From Nitrogeniibacter mangrovi (GTDB taxonomy: Bacteria > Pseudomonadota > Gammaproteobacteria > Burkholderiales > Rhodocyclaceae), in NCBI RefSeq assembly GCF_010983895.1, contig NZ_CP048836.1, positions 2,170,001 through 2,234,000 of the forward strand: DNA of 64,000 nt, in the 5' to 3' direction. This document shows, piece by piece, positions 38,042 to 46,961 of the stretch. Each line of letters begins with the position of its first letter. The stretch's first letter is position 1. The notes beneath the pieces are model-generated. The model was not told where the DNA came from and did not search any database. It was given only the letters and a program-made list of their open reading frames with translations. The translations under genes were made by a program, and so were the position numbers.

Positions 38042-39598
38042 TCAGTGATCGCTGCCCGCACGCACGGTGAAGGGCGGGCGCGTCAGCCAGATCGGCCCGA
38101 TCAGGCACAGCATGATCAGGCCGCACACCAGCAGCACGTCGTTGGTCGCCATGAGCGAGGACTGGGCCGTGATCGTGTGTTCGATCTGCCCCCAGGCCTG
38201 GGTGTCGCTCAGGCCCAGGGCGTGCAGTTGGGCCAGATAATCCCGCGCTGGCGCATCGTAAGGGGTGACCCGCTCGGCCAGATCGGCATGGTGGGCGATG
38301 GTGCGGTGATCCCACAGCGAGACCATGATGGCGGTGCCGAAGCTCGAGCCGAGATTGCGCATGAAGTTCGACAGGCCCGTCGCCGCCGCGATCTGGGTCG
38401 GCAGCAGTCCGGACAGGTTGATGGTCACCAGCGGCAGGAAGAAGCAACTGATGCCGATGCCCATGAGCAGACGCGCGGTGGCCACCGTCCAGTAGTCCAC
38501 GTCGGGCGTGAAGCGGGTGCTCCAGAAGGCCACGAGCGCGAAGGTGGTGAAGCCGAAGGTGGCGATGGCGCGCGCGTCGACGCGGTGGATGTTGCTGCCC
38601 ACCACCGGCCCGAGCATGACTGCGAACACCCCGCCGAAGGCGACCACCTTGCCCGCCCACAGCGGCGTATAGCCCTGGAAGGCCTGCAGCCACAGGGGAA
38701 TCAGCACCACCGTGCCGAAGAAGGCCATGCTCCCCAGCATCAGGCACACCGCGCCGATGGCGAAGTTGCGTCGTGCGAACAGGTGCAGCTCCACCACCGG
38801 GTGTTCGGCGGTCAGCTCCCACACCACGAAGAAACTCAGCGCCACCACCGCGATGCAGGCCAGGCCGATGACCTCGCCGGATCCGAACCAGTCGAGCTCG
38901 TTGCCCTTGTCGAGCAGGATCTGCAGCGCCCCCACGCCGATGGCCAGCAGCACCAGCCCCATGCGGTCCACCGGGCGTTTGATGCGCGGGGTGTCGCGCT
39001 GGCCGAGCAGGGTCCACACGACGCCGGCCACCATCAGGCCGAAGGGCAGATTGATCAGGAACACCCAGTGCCAGCTGAGCGCCTCGGTGAGCCAGCCGCC
39101 CGCCAGCGGGCCGACGATGGGCGCGAGAATGGTGGTCATCGACCACAAGCCCAGCGCCATGCCGCGCTTTTGCGGCGGATACAGCCCGGTCAGCAGGGTC
39201 TGCGACAGGGGAATCATCGACGCGCCCACCACGCCCTGCATCACCCGCGCGGCCAGCAGCACCGGAAAGCTCGGCGAGAAGCCGCACATCATCGAGGCCA
39301 GGGTGAACAGCAGGGTCGCCATCACGAACATGCGCACCTGGCCGAAGCGCTGCGCGAGCCAGCCGGTCAGCGGCAGCATGATGGCCTCGGACACCGCATA
39401 CGAGGTGATGACCCAGGTGCCGACCGTGTAGCTCACCCCCAGATCGCCCGAGATCGCCGGCACCGAGACATTGGCGATCGACAGGTCGAGGATGTTCATG
39501 AACGAGCCGAAGCCCAGCGCCACGGTCGCGATGGCGCGTTCTGCGCCGCTCAGCTCGCGCGCCGGCGTACCTGCCTGGGCCAGGGCGGTGGCGCTCAT
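38042..39598 (-). CDS. emrB: DHA2-family multidrug efflux MFS permease EmrB
   Basis: A 518-residue major facilitator with 14 membrane segments. Motif A is GWLAQRFGQVRMFV, motif C appears in GPLAGGWLTEALSWHWVFLINLPFG, and the LDLSIANVSVPAISGDL beginning is typical of EmrB. It pumps toxic compounds out with protons through the EmrA adaptor and an outer-membrane channel that is not encoded here. The start codon overlaps the emrA stop by one base (TGATG), and marR stands before emrA, so the three form one operon. Confidence 0.93.
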   Translation of the reverse strand: MSATALAQAGTPARELSGAERAIATVALGFGSFMNILDLSIANVSVPAISGDLGVSYTVGTWVITSYAVSEAIMLPLTGWLAQRFGQVRMFVMATLLFTLASMMCGFSPSFPVLLAARVMQGVVGASMIPLSQTLLTGLYPPQKRGMALGLWSMTTILAPIVGPLAGGWLTEALSWHWVFLINLPFGLMVAGVVWTLLGQRDTPRIKRPVDRMGLVLLAIGVGALQILLDKGNELDWFGSGEVIGLACIAVVALSFFVVWELTAEHPVVELHLFARRNFAIGAVCLMLGSMAFFGTVVLIPLWLQAFQGYTPLWAGKVVAFGGVFAVMLGPVVGSNIHRVDARAIATFGFTTFALVAFWSTRFTPDVDYWTVATARLLMGIGISCFFLPLVTINLSGLLPTQIAAATGLSNFMRNLGSSFGTAIMVSLWDHRTIAHHADLAERVTPYDAPARDYLAQLHALGLSDTQAWGQIEHTITAQSSLMATNDVLLVCGLIMLCLIGPIWLTRPPFTVRAGSDH

Positions 39599-40866
39599 CA
39601 GCGCATGGCCACCGACTGGTTGGCGCCGATGACGCGCGCGATCAGCGCGTCCGCGGCCTGGCTCTGGCGCGCGTAGATGTCGGTCTCATGCACGCTGCCG
39701 GTGCGCGGCGTGCGCGCCAGCATGTCGCCGTTGCGTCGGTGGGTGTCCACCTCGACCCGCATGGACAGCCCCACCCGCAGCGGATGCGCGGCCAGCTGCT
39801 TGGGGTCGAGGGCGATGCGCACCGGCAGACGCTGCACGATCTTGATCCAGTTGCCCGAGGCGTTCTGCGGCGGAAGCACCGCGAAGGCGCCGCCGGTGCC
39901 CGGCGACAGCCCCACCACCTTGCCGTCGTACACCACGTCCGAGCCCCACAGATCGGAGCGCAGATGCACCGGCTGGCCGATGCGCACGTTCTCCAGCTCG
40001 GTTTCCTTGAAGTTGGCATCCACCCACATCTGCTCGTCCGGCACCACCGCCATGAGCACTTCGCCCGGCGACACCCGCTCGCCCACCTGCGCGGTGCGCC
40101 GGGCCACATGGCCGCGTTCGGGCGAGCGCACATGGGTGCGCGCCAACGCCAGATAGGCCTCGCGGACCTTGGCGGCCGCTGCCGCCACGCGCGGATGCCG
40201 ATCTAGCGAGGTGTTGTCCACGAGCACATCGGCGCCGGTCTGCTGCTCCTGCGCCTGGACCACCGCCGAGCGGGCCTCGCTGACCGCCGCATGCGCCGCC
40301 GCGCTGGCCGCCTCGGCCGCCTGTGTCGCCGTGCGCACCGACTGCAGGGCGTCGGCGGAAATGAAATGGTCATCGAACAGCGCCTGCTTGCGGGCCAGAT
40401 CGTCGCGTGAGCGCTTCAGCTCCGCGTCGGCACGCGTGGCCTCCTGGCGCGCCCGCTCCAGGTCGGCCTGGCGCTGCGCCACCACGGCGCGCGACTGGCC
40501 GGTACCGGCATACAGGCCGCGCACGCTGCGCACCGCCTCGCCCAGCGCCGCTTCCGCCGCCTGCAGGGCGATGCGCGCATCGGCATCGTCGAGCACCACC
40601 AGATCGGCGCCGCTGTCGACCAGGTCCGTGTCGTCGGCCTGCACCGCCACCACCGTCCCGGCGGTCTGCGGCGTGATCTGGATGACGTTGCCGCCCACGT
40701 AGGCATTGTCGGTCACCACCCGGTACTGGCCGATGAGAAACCACCACGCCGCCACCCCGACCCCGATCGTGGCGAACCCCAGGGCCAGCGCCACCAGCGC
40801 CCGTCGCCGGCGCTTGCCGTTCGGTGCGGGTGGGGTCGGGTTCGCGCTAGTCGCGTGCTCACTCAT
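39598..40866 (-). CDS. emrA: Multidrug efflux membrane-fusion protein EmrA
   Basis: A 422-residue periplasmic adaptor. It has a single N-terminal helix (RRRRALVALALGFATIGVGVAAWWFLIG), the two halves of a lipoyl-type domain (VTDNAYVGGNVIQITPQTAGTVVAVQ and ARTHVRSPERGHVARR), a long coiled-coil hairpin between them, and a barrel domain (VPDEQMWVDANFKETELENVRIGQPV). The signature DNAYV matches the EmrA family. It links EmrB to an outer-membrane channel. Start MSEHATS at 40866 overlaps the marR stop, so marR-emrA-emrB are cotranscribed. Confidence 0.93.
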   Translation of the reverse strand: MSEHATSANPTPPAPNGKRRRRALVALALGFATIGVGVAAWWFLIGQYRVVTDNAYVGGNVIQITPQTAGTVVAVQADDTDLVDSGADLVVLDDADARIALQAAEAALGEAVRSVRGLYAGTGQSRAVVAQRQADLERARQEATRADAELKRSRDDLARKQALFDDHFISADALQSVRTATQAAEAASAAAHAAVSEARSAVVQAQEQQTGADVLVDNTSLDRHPRVAAAAAKVREAYLALARTHVRSPERGHVARRTAQVGERVSPGEVLMAVVPDEQMWVDANFKETELENVRIGQPVHLRSDLWGSDVVYDGKVVGLSPGTGGAFAVLPPQNASGNWIKIVQRLPVRIALDPKQLAAHPLRVGLSMRVEVDTHRRNGDMLARTPRTGSVHETDIYARQSQAADALIARVIGANQSVAMR

Positions 40867-41404
40867 GATGTGCCTCCGCGGACTGGGCGCCGGCATCCGG
40901 CAACGCCTCGATCCGGTCTTCCAGGTGGGCGATCCATTTGCGCATCAAACCGCCGAGCAGTGCCCGCTCATCGGGATCGAAACAGGCCAGCATCTGCTCG
41001 TATTCCGCCCAGACCGCCGGCAAGGCATCACGCAGGCGCGCCTCGGCCGCCTCGCTCAGGCAGATGTCGATGGCACGGCGGTCGCCCTGTTGCGGCACCC
41101 GCTCGACCCAGCCCCCGCGGACCAGCTCGTCGGTGATCCGGGTCATGTGGGCGCGCGACTGGTTGAGCGCCTCGCTGGCGCAGGACGGGCTGATGGCGCG
41201 GCGCGGCGAGCTGTAGATCATCATCAGCAGCGACCACGCCGAATGGCTCAGCCCATGGGACGCGAAGATGGCCGCCATGCAGGTCTCCACGCGGCGCTGG
41301 AGAAACAGGGCGAAACGGACCAGCTTGACCGCATCGACCGGCATGGCCGGGTGGTGTTCGGCCACCGCCTGGATCCGCGCTTCGAATTGCTTGATCGCGA
41401 GCAT
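40859..41404 (-). CDS. MarR-family transcriptional regulator of emrAB
   Basis: A 181-residue winged-helix regulator: MLAIKQFEARIQAVAEHHPAMPVDAVKLVRFALFLQRRVETCMAAIF, the helix-turn-helix (SCASEALNQSRAHMTRITDELVRGGWVERVPQQGDRRAIDI, with the MarR wing DRR) and a helical C-terminus. It most likely represses itself and emrAB and is released by the compounds the pump exports. A longer open frame would begin in the tandem palindromes at 41408-41436, so I take the start at 41404; those palindromes are the natural operator. The 274 bases upstream (41405-41678) hold those and the imu operator. Confidence 0.88.
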   Translation of the reverse strand: MLAIKQFEARIQAVAEHHPAMPVDAVKLVRFALFLQRRVETCMAAIFASHGLSHSAWSLLMMIYSSPRRAISPSCASEALNQSRAHMTRITDELVRGGWVERVPQQGDRRAIDICLSEAAEARLRDALPAVWAEYEQMLACFDPDERALLGGLMRKWIAHLEDRIEALPDAGAQSAEAHHE

Positions 41405-41407
41405 GTG

Positions 41408-41436
41408 ATTACTCGAGTAATAGTTACGCACGTAAC
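41408..41436 (-). promoter_or_regulatory. Two tandem palindromes, MarR operators
   Basis: ATTACTCGAGTAAT (41408-41421) is a perfect 14-base palindrome and GTTACG-CA-CGTAAC (41423-41436) an almost perfect one, one base apart, immediately upstream of the marR start. Two dyads, one and a half turns apart, suit a dimeric MarR repressor covering the promoter and ribosome-binding area. Confidence 0.7.
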
Positions 41437-41618
41437 CATATCACGGCTTGCGCAGCCCTGCATTCGGGTGTGTTTCGCGTCACGCCTGAGAAAGCCCAAG
41501 CGGGCTGGAACAGACTTGGCCAGGGTGTCGTGCGCATTCCGTTCAAACGGAATCGCGCCGAAGCAGCGTTGACGCCTCCATGACGTCGGCGCCAACCGCC
41601 CCTGTCGGGAGCGCGGAC

Positions 41619-41651
41619 TTGACTCCGTCGCCAAGCTGTAAATAATTACAG
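41619..41651 (+). promoter_or_regulatory. LexA (SOS) box overlapping the imuA promoter
   Basis: CTGTAAATAATTACAG at 41636-41651 is a perfect CTGT-N8-ACAG LexA operator. TTGACT (41619-41624) and AATAAT (41641-41646), 16 bases apart, form a sigma70 promoter whose -10 lies inside the box, so LexA would block it directly. The imuA start is 27 bases downstream. Confidence 0.9.
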
Positions 41652-41678
41652 TCTCGATCCTGTCTTTTTCCGCCCCAC

Positions 41679-42377
41679 ATGTCCGTCCAGCCGTTGACGC
41701 TCGATGCCCTGTTGACCCGTACCGATCTGTGGCGCGGTCAGGACTTCGTCACGCCCGACGCATCCGGTGTCCGCAGCGGTTTCGCCGCCCTGGATGCCGT
41801 CTTGCCGGAGGGCGGCTGGCCGCGCGGCGCCTTGAGCGAAATCCTCAGCCCCATGCGCGGCCTGGGCGAGGTGAGCCTGGTCCTGCCCGCCTTGCGGACG
41901 CTGGAGGCCTCGGCGGGCTGGATCGTGCTGGTCGCCCCGCCCGGGCGGGTCCATGCACCGGCCTGGCTGGCGCATGGCATCCCCCTCTCCCGCCTGTTGA
42001 TCGTCCAGGCGAGCGGACAGGATGCCGCCTGGGCCTGCGAGCAACTGCTCGGCAGCCAGGCCCTCGCCGCCCTGCTGGCCTGGCTGCCGGGCACGCATCC
42101 GCGCCAGTTGCGCCGGCTGCAGGTCGCCGCCGGGCACACCGAGAGCCTGTGCCTGGTATTCCGCCCCATCTCGGCAACCCGGCAGCCCTCGCCCGCCCCC
42201 TTGCGCATGGCCCTCACGGGCAGTCCGCGCGGCTTGCAGGTGGACATCCTCAAGCGCCGGGGGCCACCGCTGGCCGCGCCGCTGGAGCTGTCGATCGACC
42301 GCCCCCTGCCCTGGCGGCGGCTGAGCCGGCGCACGACCGGGGCTGCCGCCGCGGCGCCGGCCGGCATCGAGGCCTGA
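41679..42377 (+). CDS. imuA: Translesion mutagenesis protein ImuA (SulA-like)
   Basis: A 232-residue RecA/SulA-like protein (GFAALDAVLPEGGWPRGALSEILSP...GWIVLVAPPGRVHAPAWLAHGIP...LLIVQASGQDAAWACEQLLGSQA). It has no normal Walker A motif, as usual for ImuA. The protein works with ImuB and DnaE2 in SOS-induced error-prone synthesis. The LexA box is 27 bases ahead of the ATG. Eleven bases separate it from the imuB start, so all three genes are one SOS operon. Confidence 0.93.
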   Translation: MSVQPLTLDALLTRTDLWRGQDFVTPDASGVRSGFAALDAVLPEGGWPRGALSEILSPMRGLGEVSLVLPALRTLEASAGWIVLVAPPGRVHAPAWLAHGIPLSRLLIVQASGQDAAWACEQLLGSQALAALLAWLPGTHPRQLRRLQVAAGHTESLCLVFRPISATRQPSPAPLRMALTGSPRGLQVDILKRRGPPLAAPLELSIDRPLPWRRLSRRTTGAAAAAPAGIEA

Positions 42378-42387
42378 GGGGTGCGCC

Positions 42388-43805
42388 ATGCCGCCACTCT
42401 GGCTCGCCCTCCATCTGTTCCGTCTGCCCGTCGAGGTCCTCGCCCTGCCCGCGCCGGCCGCGGCCATCGCACGCCAGCGCATCGTGGCGGCAGACACGCT
42501 CGGCACCGAAGCGGGCCTGCGCCCCGGCATGCGTCTGGCCGATGCCCTGGCCCTGGTGCCGGGGCTGCGTCCCCATGAACGCCAGCCCGGACACGAAGCC
42601 GATGCTCTGGCCACCCTGGCCTGCTGGGCGGGTCACTTCACGCCCGGCGTGAGCCTGGAGCCACCGGACCGGCTGCTGCTGGAAATCGGCGGTTGCCTGC
42701 ACTATTTCGGCGGCCTCGATGTCATCCTCGATGGCGTGCGCCAGGGGCTGGCCGATCAGGGCCTGAGCGTACGCCTCGGGCTGGCGCCCACGCCGCGCGC
42801 CGCCAGCTGGCTGAGCCGCATCGGTCATACCGGAGACGCCTGGGAAAGTGCCCTGGCCGAGCTGCCGGTCGAGGTCCTGGCCCTGGCCGAAGCGCCCCTG
42901 AGGCGCCTGCATGCCCTGGGCCTGCACACCATCGGCGCGCTCTACCCCCTGCCTTCGGCCACCCTGGGCCACCGCTTCGGCCCCGAGCTGCCCCTGCAGT
43001 TGGCCCAGGCCCGGGGGCAGATCCCCGACCCGCGTCCGCCCTTCGATTTTCCCGAACGCTTCTCGCAGCGACTGGAACTGCCCGCCAAGGTGGAGCACGC
43101 CGAACGCCTGCTGTTCGCCGCCCGCCGCCTGCTCCTGGCCCTGGCCGGCTGGCTCGAGGCCCGCCAGGCCGGCATCGGCGCCTGCGTGCTGGTGATGCAG
43201 CACGAGGATCTGCCCCCCACCCGGCTGGTGCTCGGTTTCGCTACCCCCACCCGCAGCGCCGAACGCCTGCTGCGGGTGGCCCGCGAGCGGCTCGAACATC
43301 ATCGTCTGGCCGCGCCGGTGCTGGAACTGAGCCTCGAGGCCGATGCCCCACAGGACCTGCCCGGCAGCAACACCCGGCTGTTCGGCCAGCAGGACGACGG
43401 TGCCCTGGCCCCGGTGGTCGAACGCCTGCGCGCCCGCCTGGGCGCGGCGGCGGTGCATGGCCTGCGTGCCGTGGCCGAGCACCGGCCGGAGTGCGCCAGC
43501 GTCGCCGTCGACTGGCCCGGCGACAGTGGCACGGCCACCGCAGGGCAGGCCCGCCCCCTGTGGCTGGAGGCGCCGCCCCGCCCCTGCAGGAACACGCCGG
43601 CCGCCCCACCCATGCCGGCCAGCCGCTGCGCCTGCTCACCCGCGCCGAACGGCTGGAGAGCGGCTGGTGGGACCAGGGCGAGGCGACCGACGCCGCGACG
43701 GGGGATGTCCGCCGCGATTACTTCGTGGCCGCCACCCCGGCCGGCGCCTGGCTGTGGGTGTTCCGCGATGCGCACGGCTGGTGGCTGCATGGCTATTTCG
43801 ACTGA
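42388..43805 (+). pseudogene. imuB: Y-family polymerase-like protein ImuB, frameshifted
   Basis: ImuB resembles Y-family polymerases but lacks their catalytic residues and acts as a hub between the beta clamp and DnaE2. Codons 1-399 read in one frame (MPPLWLALHLFRLPVEVLAL...PDRLLLEIGGCLHYFGG) up to RPLWLEAPPRP, and then the correct sequence continues one base earlier in the minus-one frame (LQEHAGRPTHAGQPLRLLTRAERLESGWWDQGE...RDYFVAATPAGAWLWVFRDAHGWWLHGYFD), ending at 43805. One missing C in the CCCCGCCCC runs near 43577-43584 restores a protein of about 473 residues. Without the shift, the first frame continues through the start of dnaE2 instead. Sequencing error and a real mutation are both possible. 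Confidence 0.85.
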
Positions 43806-46800
43806 ATCGCGCCAGGAGCGCCCCTCGCGTTACGCCGAGCTGCACTGCCTCTCCAACTACAGTTTCCTGCGCGGCGCCTCCCATCCGGAAGAACTGGTGG
43901 CCCAGGCGATCCGGCTCGGCTATGCCGGCCTGGCCATCACCGACGAGTGCTCGCTGGCCGGTGCGGTGCGGGCACACGAAGGCCTGAAAGAAGCGACAAA
44001 CAACATTAACTTAACGCCTAAACAAATTGATTTTAAATTGATTTATGGTTCTGAATTCACGCTCAAATGTGGATTCAAGCTGGTCCTGCTGGCGTGCAAC
44101 CGGGCCGGCTACGGCAACCTCTCGGCGCTCATCACCCTGGGGCGTCGGCGCGCCCCGAAAGGCGAATACCAGCTCAGCCGCGGCGATCTGGAGGGCCTGG
44201 CTCCGGCCGCGGTGATGCCCGACTGCCTGGCGCTGTGGATTGCCCACGACAGCGCCACCGACGCGGACGCCCGCTGGTTTGCCGAGCGCTTCCGCGGTCG
44301 TGGCTGGCTGGCGGTGGAGCTGCACAGCGGGCCGGACGACGGGGGCCGCCTCGCCCGCCTGACATCGCTGGCCGACGCCGCCGGACTGCCCATGGTGGCC
44401 ACGGGCGACGTGCATATGCACCGGCGCGGCCGCCGCCCCCTGCAGGACATCCTCACCGCCCTGCGCCACCGGGTCAGCGTGTTCGAGGCCGGGCAGCGGC
44501 TGTTTCCCAACGCCGAACGCCACCTGCGCCATCCGCTGCGTCTGGCGCGGCTCTATCCACCCGAACTGCTGACCGAGACGACGCAACTCGTCGCCCGCTG
44601 CGATTTTTCCCTGGACGAACTGCGCTACGAGTATCCGCAGGAAATCGTCCCGCCCGGCGAGACCCCCACCAGCCACCTGCGCCACGAGACCGAGGCCGGC
44701 CTGCGCTGGCGCTACCCCCGGGGCGTGCCCGAAGCGGTGCGCCAGACGGTGGAAAAGGAGCTGGCGCTGATCGCCGAGCTGCGCTACGAGCCGTTCTTCC
44801 TGACCGTGTACGACATCGTCCGCTTCGCGCGCGGCGAGGGCATCCTGTGCCAGGGGCGTGGCTCGGCGGCCAACTCGGTGGTGTGCTACGCGCTCGGGAT
44901 CACCGCGGTCGATCCGCAACGGGCCTCGTTGCTGTTCGAACGTTTCCTCTCGAAGGAACGCAACGAGCCGCCGGACATCGACGTGGACTTCGAGCACGAG
45001 CGACGCGAGATCGTCATCCAGCACATCTACGAAAAGTACGGGCGCGAGCGGGCCGCGCTGGCCGCCACGGTGATCCGCTACCGCACCCGCAGCGCACTGC
45101 GCGACGTGGGCCGGGCGCTGGGCTTCAGCGGGGAGCAGATCAGCGCCCTGACCCGCTCCATGGCCTGGTGGGACAAACGCGATCAGCTCCCCGCCCGCCT
45201 GCGCGACATCGGCCTCGATCCGGATGGCCCGCGCGTGGCCAAGTGGCTGGCGCTCACCGAGCAGCTGGTCGGCTTTCCCCGCCACCTCTCCCAGCACGTG
45301 GGCGGCTTCGTCATCTCCGAAGGCCCCATCGCCCGCCTGGTGCCGGTGGAGAACGCGGCCATGGCCGAACGCTCGGTGATCCAGTGGGACAAGGAGGATC
45401 TGGAATCCCTCGGCCTGCTCAAGGTGGACGTACTGGCGCTGGGCATGCTGTCGGTGATCCGCCGGGCGCTCGAGATGGTCAATCGGTGGCGCGGTACGAC
45501 GCTGACGCTGGACACCATCCCCCCCAAGGACACGGCCACCTTCGACGCCCTGTGCGCGGCCGACTCGGTGGGCGTATTCCAGGTGGAATCGCGCGCCCAG
45601 ATGGCCATGCTGCCGCGCCTCAAACCACGCCGGTTCTACGATCTGGTGGTGCAGGTGGCCATCGTGCGCCCCGGGCCGATCCAGGGCGACATGGTCCATC
45701 CCTATCTGGCCCGCCGCAACGACCGTGCCATGGCCGCACGCGAGCTGGCGCGGCTGCCCGAGCCGGTGCGCGCGGTGCTCGAACGCACCCTGGGCGTCTC
45801 CATCTTTCAGGAACAGGTGATGAAGCTGGCCGAGGTGGCCGCCGGTTTCACCCCCGGCGAGGCGGACGAGCTGCGTCGGGCCATGGCCTCGTGGCGGCGC
45901 AAGGGGCACATGCAGCAGTTCAAGGAAAAGTTGAGAATCGGCATGAAGGAACGCGGATATCCAGTTGAATTTTCAGAAAGTCTGTGTCGCCAGATCGAGG
46001 GGTTCGGGGAATACGGCTTTCCCGAATCCCATGCCGCCAGTTTCGCCCTGCTCGCCTATGCCTCGGCCTGGCTCAAGCGCCATGAACCCGAGGCCTTCCT
46101 GGCCGCCCTGCTCAACAGCCAGCCCATGGGTTTCTACCGCCCGGCGCAACTGATCCAGGACGCCCGCCGCCACGGGGTGCAGGTGCTGCCCGTGGACGTC
46201 TGTCACAGCGGCTGGGACAGCGCCCTGCATCTGAACGGCGCCCCACGCCCGGCGGTGCGCCTCGGGTTGCGGGAGATCAAGGGGTTGAACCAGGCCGCCG
46301 GCGAACGGATCGAGGTGGCCCGCCAGCAGGCGCCGTTCGCATCGCTGAGCGATCTGGCCACCCGCGCCGGGCTGGGCCGGGCCGACCTCGACCGGCTCGC
46401 CGCCGCCGATGCCCTCCAGGGCCTGAGCGGGCATCGACGCGACGCCCTGTGGGCCACGGCCGGCCTGCATCGCCAGGGCGACCTGTTCGACACCGCGCCA
46501 CCGCAGGAGGCGGCGGTGCATCTGCCGCCGCAAGCCGAGGGAGAATCCCTGGTCAGCGACTACGCCAGCCTCGGCTTCACCCTCGGCCGTCATCCCCTCA
46601 GCCTGCTGCGCGAGCGGCTCACGGCCGCACGCTTTCTCAGGGCCCGCGATCTGCTGACGCGGGATCATGGCGCGCTGGTGCGGGTGGCCGGCATCGTCAC
46701 CTGCCGGCAACGGCCGGGCACCGCCAGTGGCGTGGTGTTCGTGACCCTGGAGGACGAGACCGGCATGCACAACGTCATCGTCCATGCCGCGCTGGCCGAG

Positions 46801-46953
46801 CGCCAGCGCCGGGAGCTGCTGGGCACGCGCCTGCTGGGGGTCTATGGCCTGCTGCAGCGCGAGGGGCGGGTCATCCATGTGCTCGCCAAACGACTGGTGG
46901 GGCTCGACGCCTGGCTGGGCGCGCTGGACACCCAAAGCCGCGACTTCCGCTGA
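43789..46953 (+). CDS. dnaE2: Error-prone DNA polymerase III alpha DnaE2
   Basis: A 1054-residue C-family polymerase: PHP domain (YAELHCLSNYSFLRGASHPEELVAQA), the catalytic core with GRGSAANSVVCYALGIT, PPDIDVDFEHERR and DVLALGMLSV, the tandem helix-hairpin-helix region and a C-terminal OB fold (ARDLLTRDHGALVRVAGIVTCRQ). With ImuA and ImuB it carries out SOS mutagenesis; length is normal for DnaE2. The start ATG at 43789 is inside the 3' end of the true imuB frame and has no clear ribosome-binding site, so it depends on coupling. It shares its frame with the first part of imuB. Residues about 67-97 fall in an AT-rich patch (see findings). Confidence 0.95.
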   Translation: MAISTESRQERPSRYAELHCLSNYSFLRGASHPEELVAQAIRLGYAGLAITDECSLAGAVRAHEGLKEATNNINLTPKQIDFKLIYGSEFTLKCGFKLVLLACNRAGYGNLSALITLGRRRAPKGEYQLSRGDLEGLAPAAVMPDCLALWIAHDSATDADARWFAERFRGRGWLAVELHSGPDDGGRLARLTSLADAAGLPMVATGDVHMHRRGRRPLQDILTALRHRVSVFEAGQRLFPNAERHLRHPLRLARLYPPELLTETTQLVARCDFSLDELRYEYPQEIVPPGETPTSHLRHETEAGLRWRYPRGVPEAVRQTVEKELALIAELRYEPFFLTVYDIVRFARGEGILCQGRGSAANSVVCYALGITAVDPQRASLLFERFLSKERNEPPDIDVDFEHERREIVIQHIYEKYGRERAALAATVIRYRTRSALRDVGRALGFSGEQISALTRSMAWWDKRDQLPARLRDIGLDPDGPRVAKWLALTEQLVGFPRHLSQHVGGFVISEGPIARLVPVENAAMAERSVIQWDKEDLESLGLLKVDVLALGMLSVIRRALEMVNRWRGTTLTLDTIPPKDTATFDALCAADSVGVFQVESRAQMAMLPRLKPRRFYDLVVQVAIVRPGPIQGDMVHPYLARRNDRAMAARELARLPEPVRAVLERTLGVSIFQEQVMKLAEVAAGFTPGEADELRRAMASWRRKGHMQQFKEKLRIGMKERGYPVEFSESLCRQIEGFGEYGFPESHAASFALLAYASAWLKRHEPEAFLAALLNSQPMGFYRPAQLIQDARRHGVQVLPVDVCHSGWDSALHLNGAPRPAVRLGLREIKGLNQAAGERIEVARQQAPFASLSDLATRAGLGRADLDRLAAADALQGLSGHRRDALWATAGLHRQGDLFDTAPPQEAAVHLPPQAEGESLVSDYASLGFTLGRHPLSLLRERLTAARFLRARDLLTRDHGALVRVAGIVTCRQRPGTASGVVFVTLEDETGMHNVIVHAALAERQRRELLGTRLLGVYGLLQREGRVIHVLAKRLVGLDAWLGALDTQSRDFR

Positions 46954-46961
46954 TTGCCGCG

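Noticed and set aside
38045-39676. 543-codon plus-strand open frame
   Set aside because: Antisense to emrB with a low-complexity His/Gln/Arg translation.
42388-46953. A deliberate ImuB-DnaE2 fusion gene
   Set aside because: The true ImuB C-terminus is intact in the shifted frame up to its own stop, and dnaE2 has its own start, so a one-base lesion or error is simpler.
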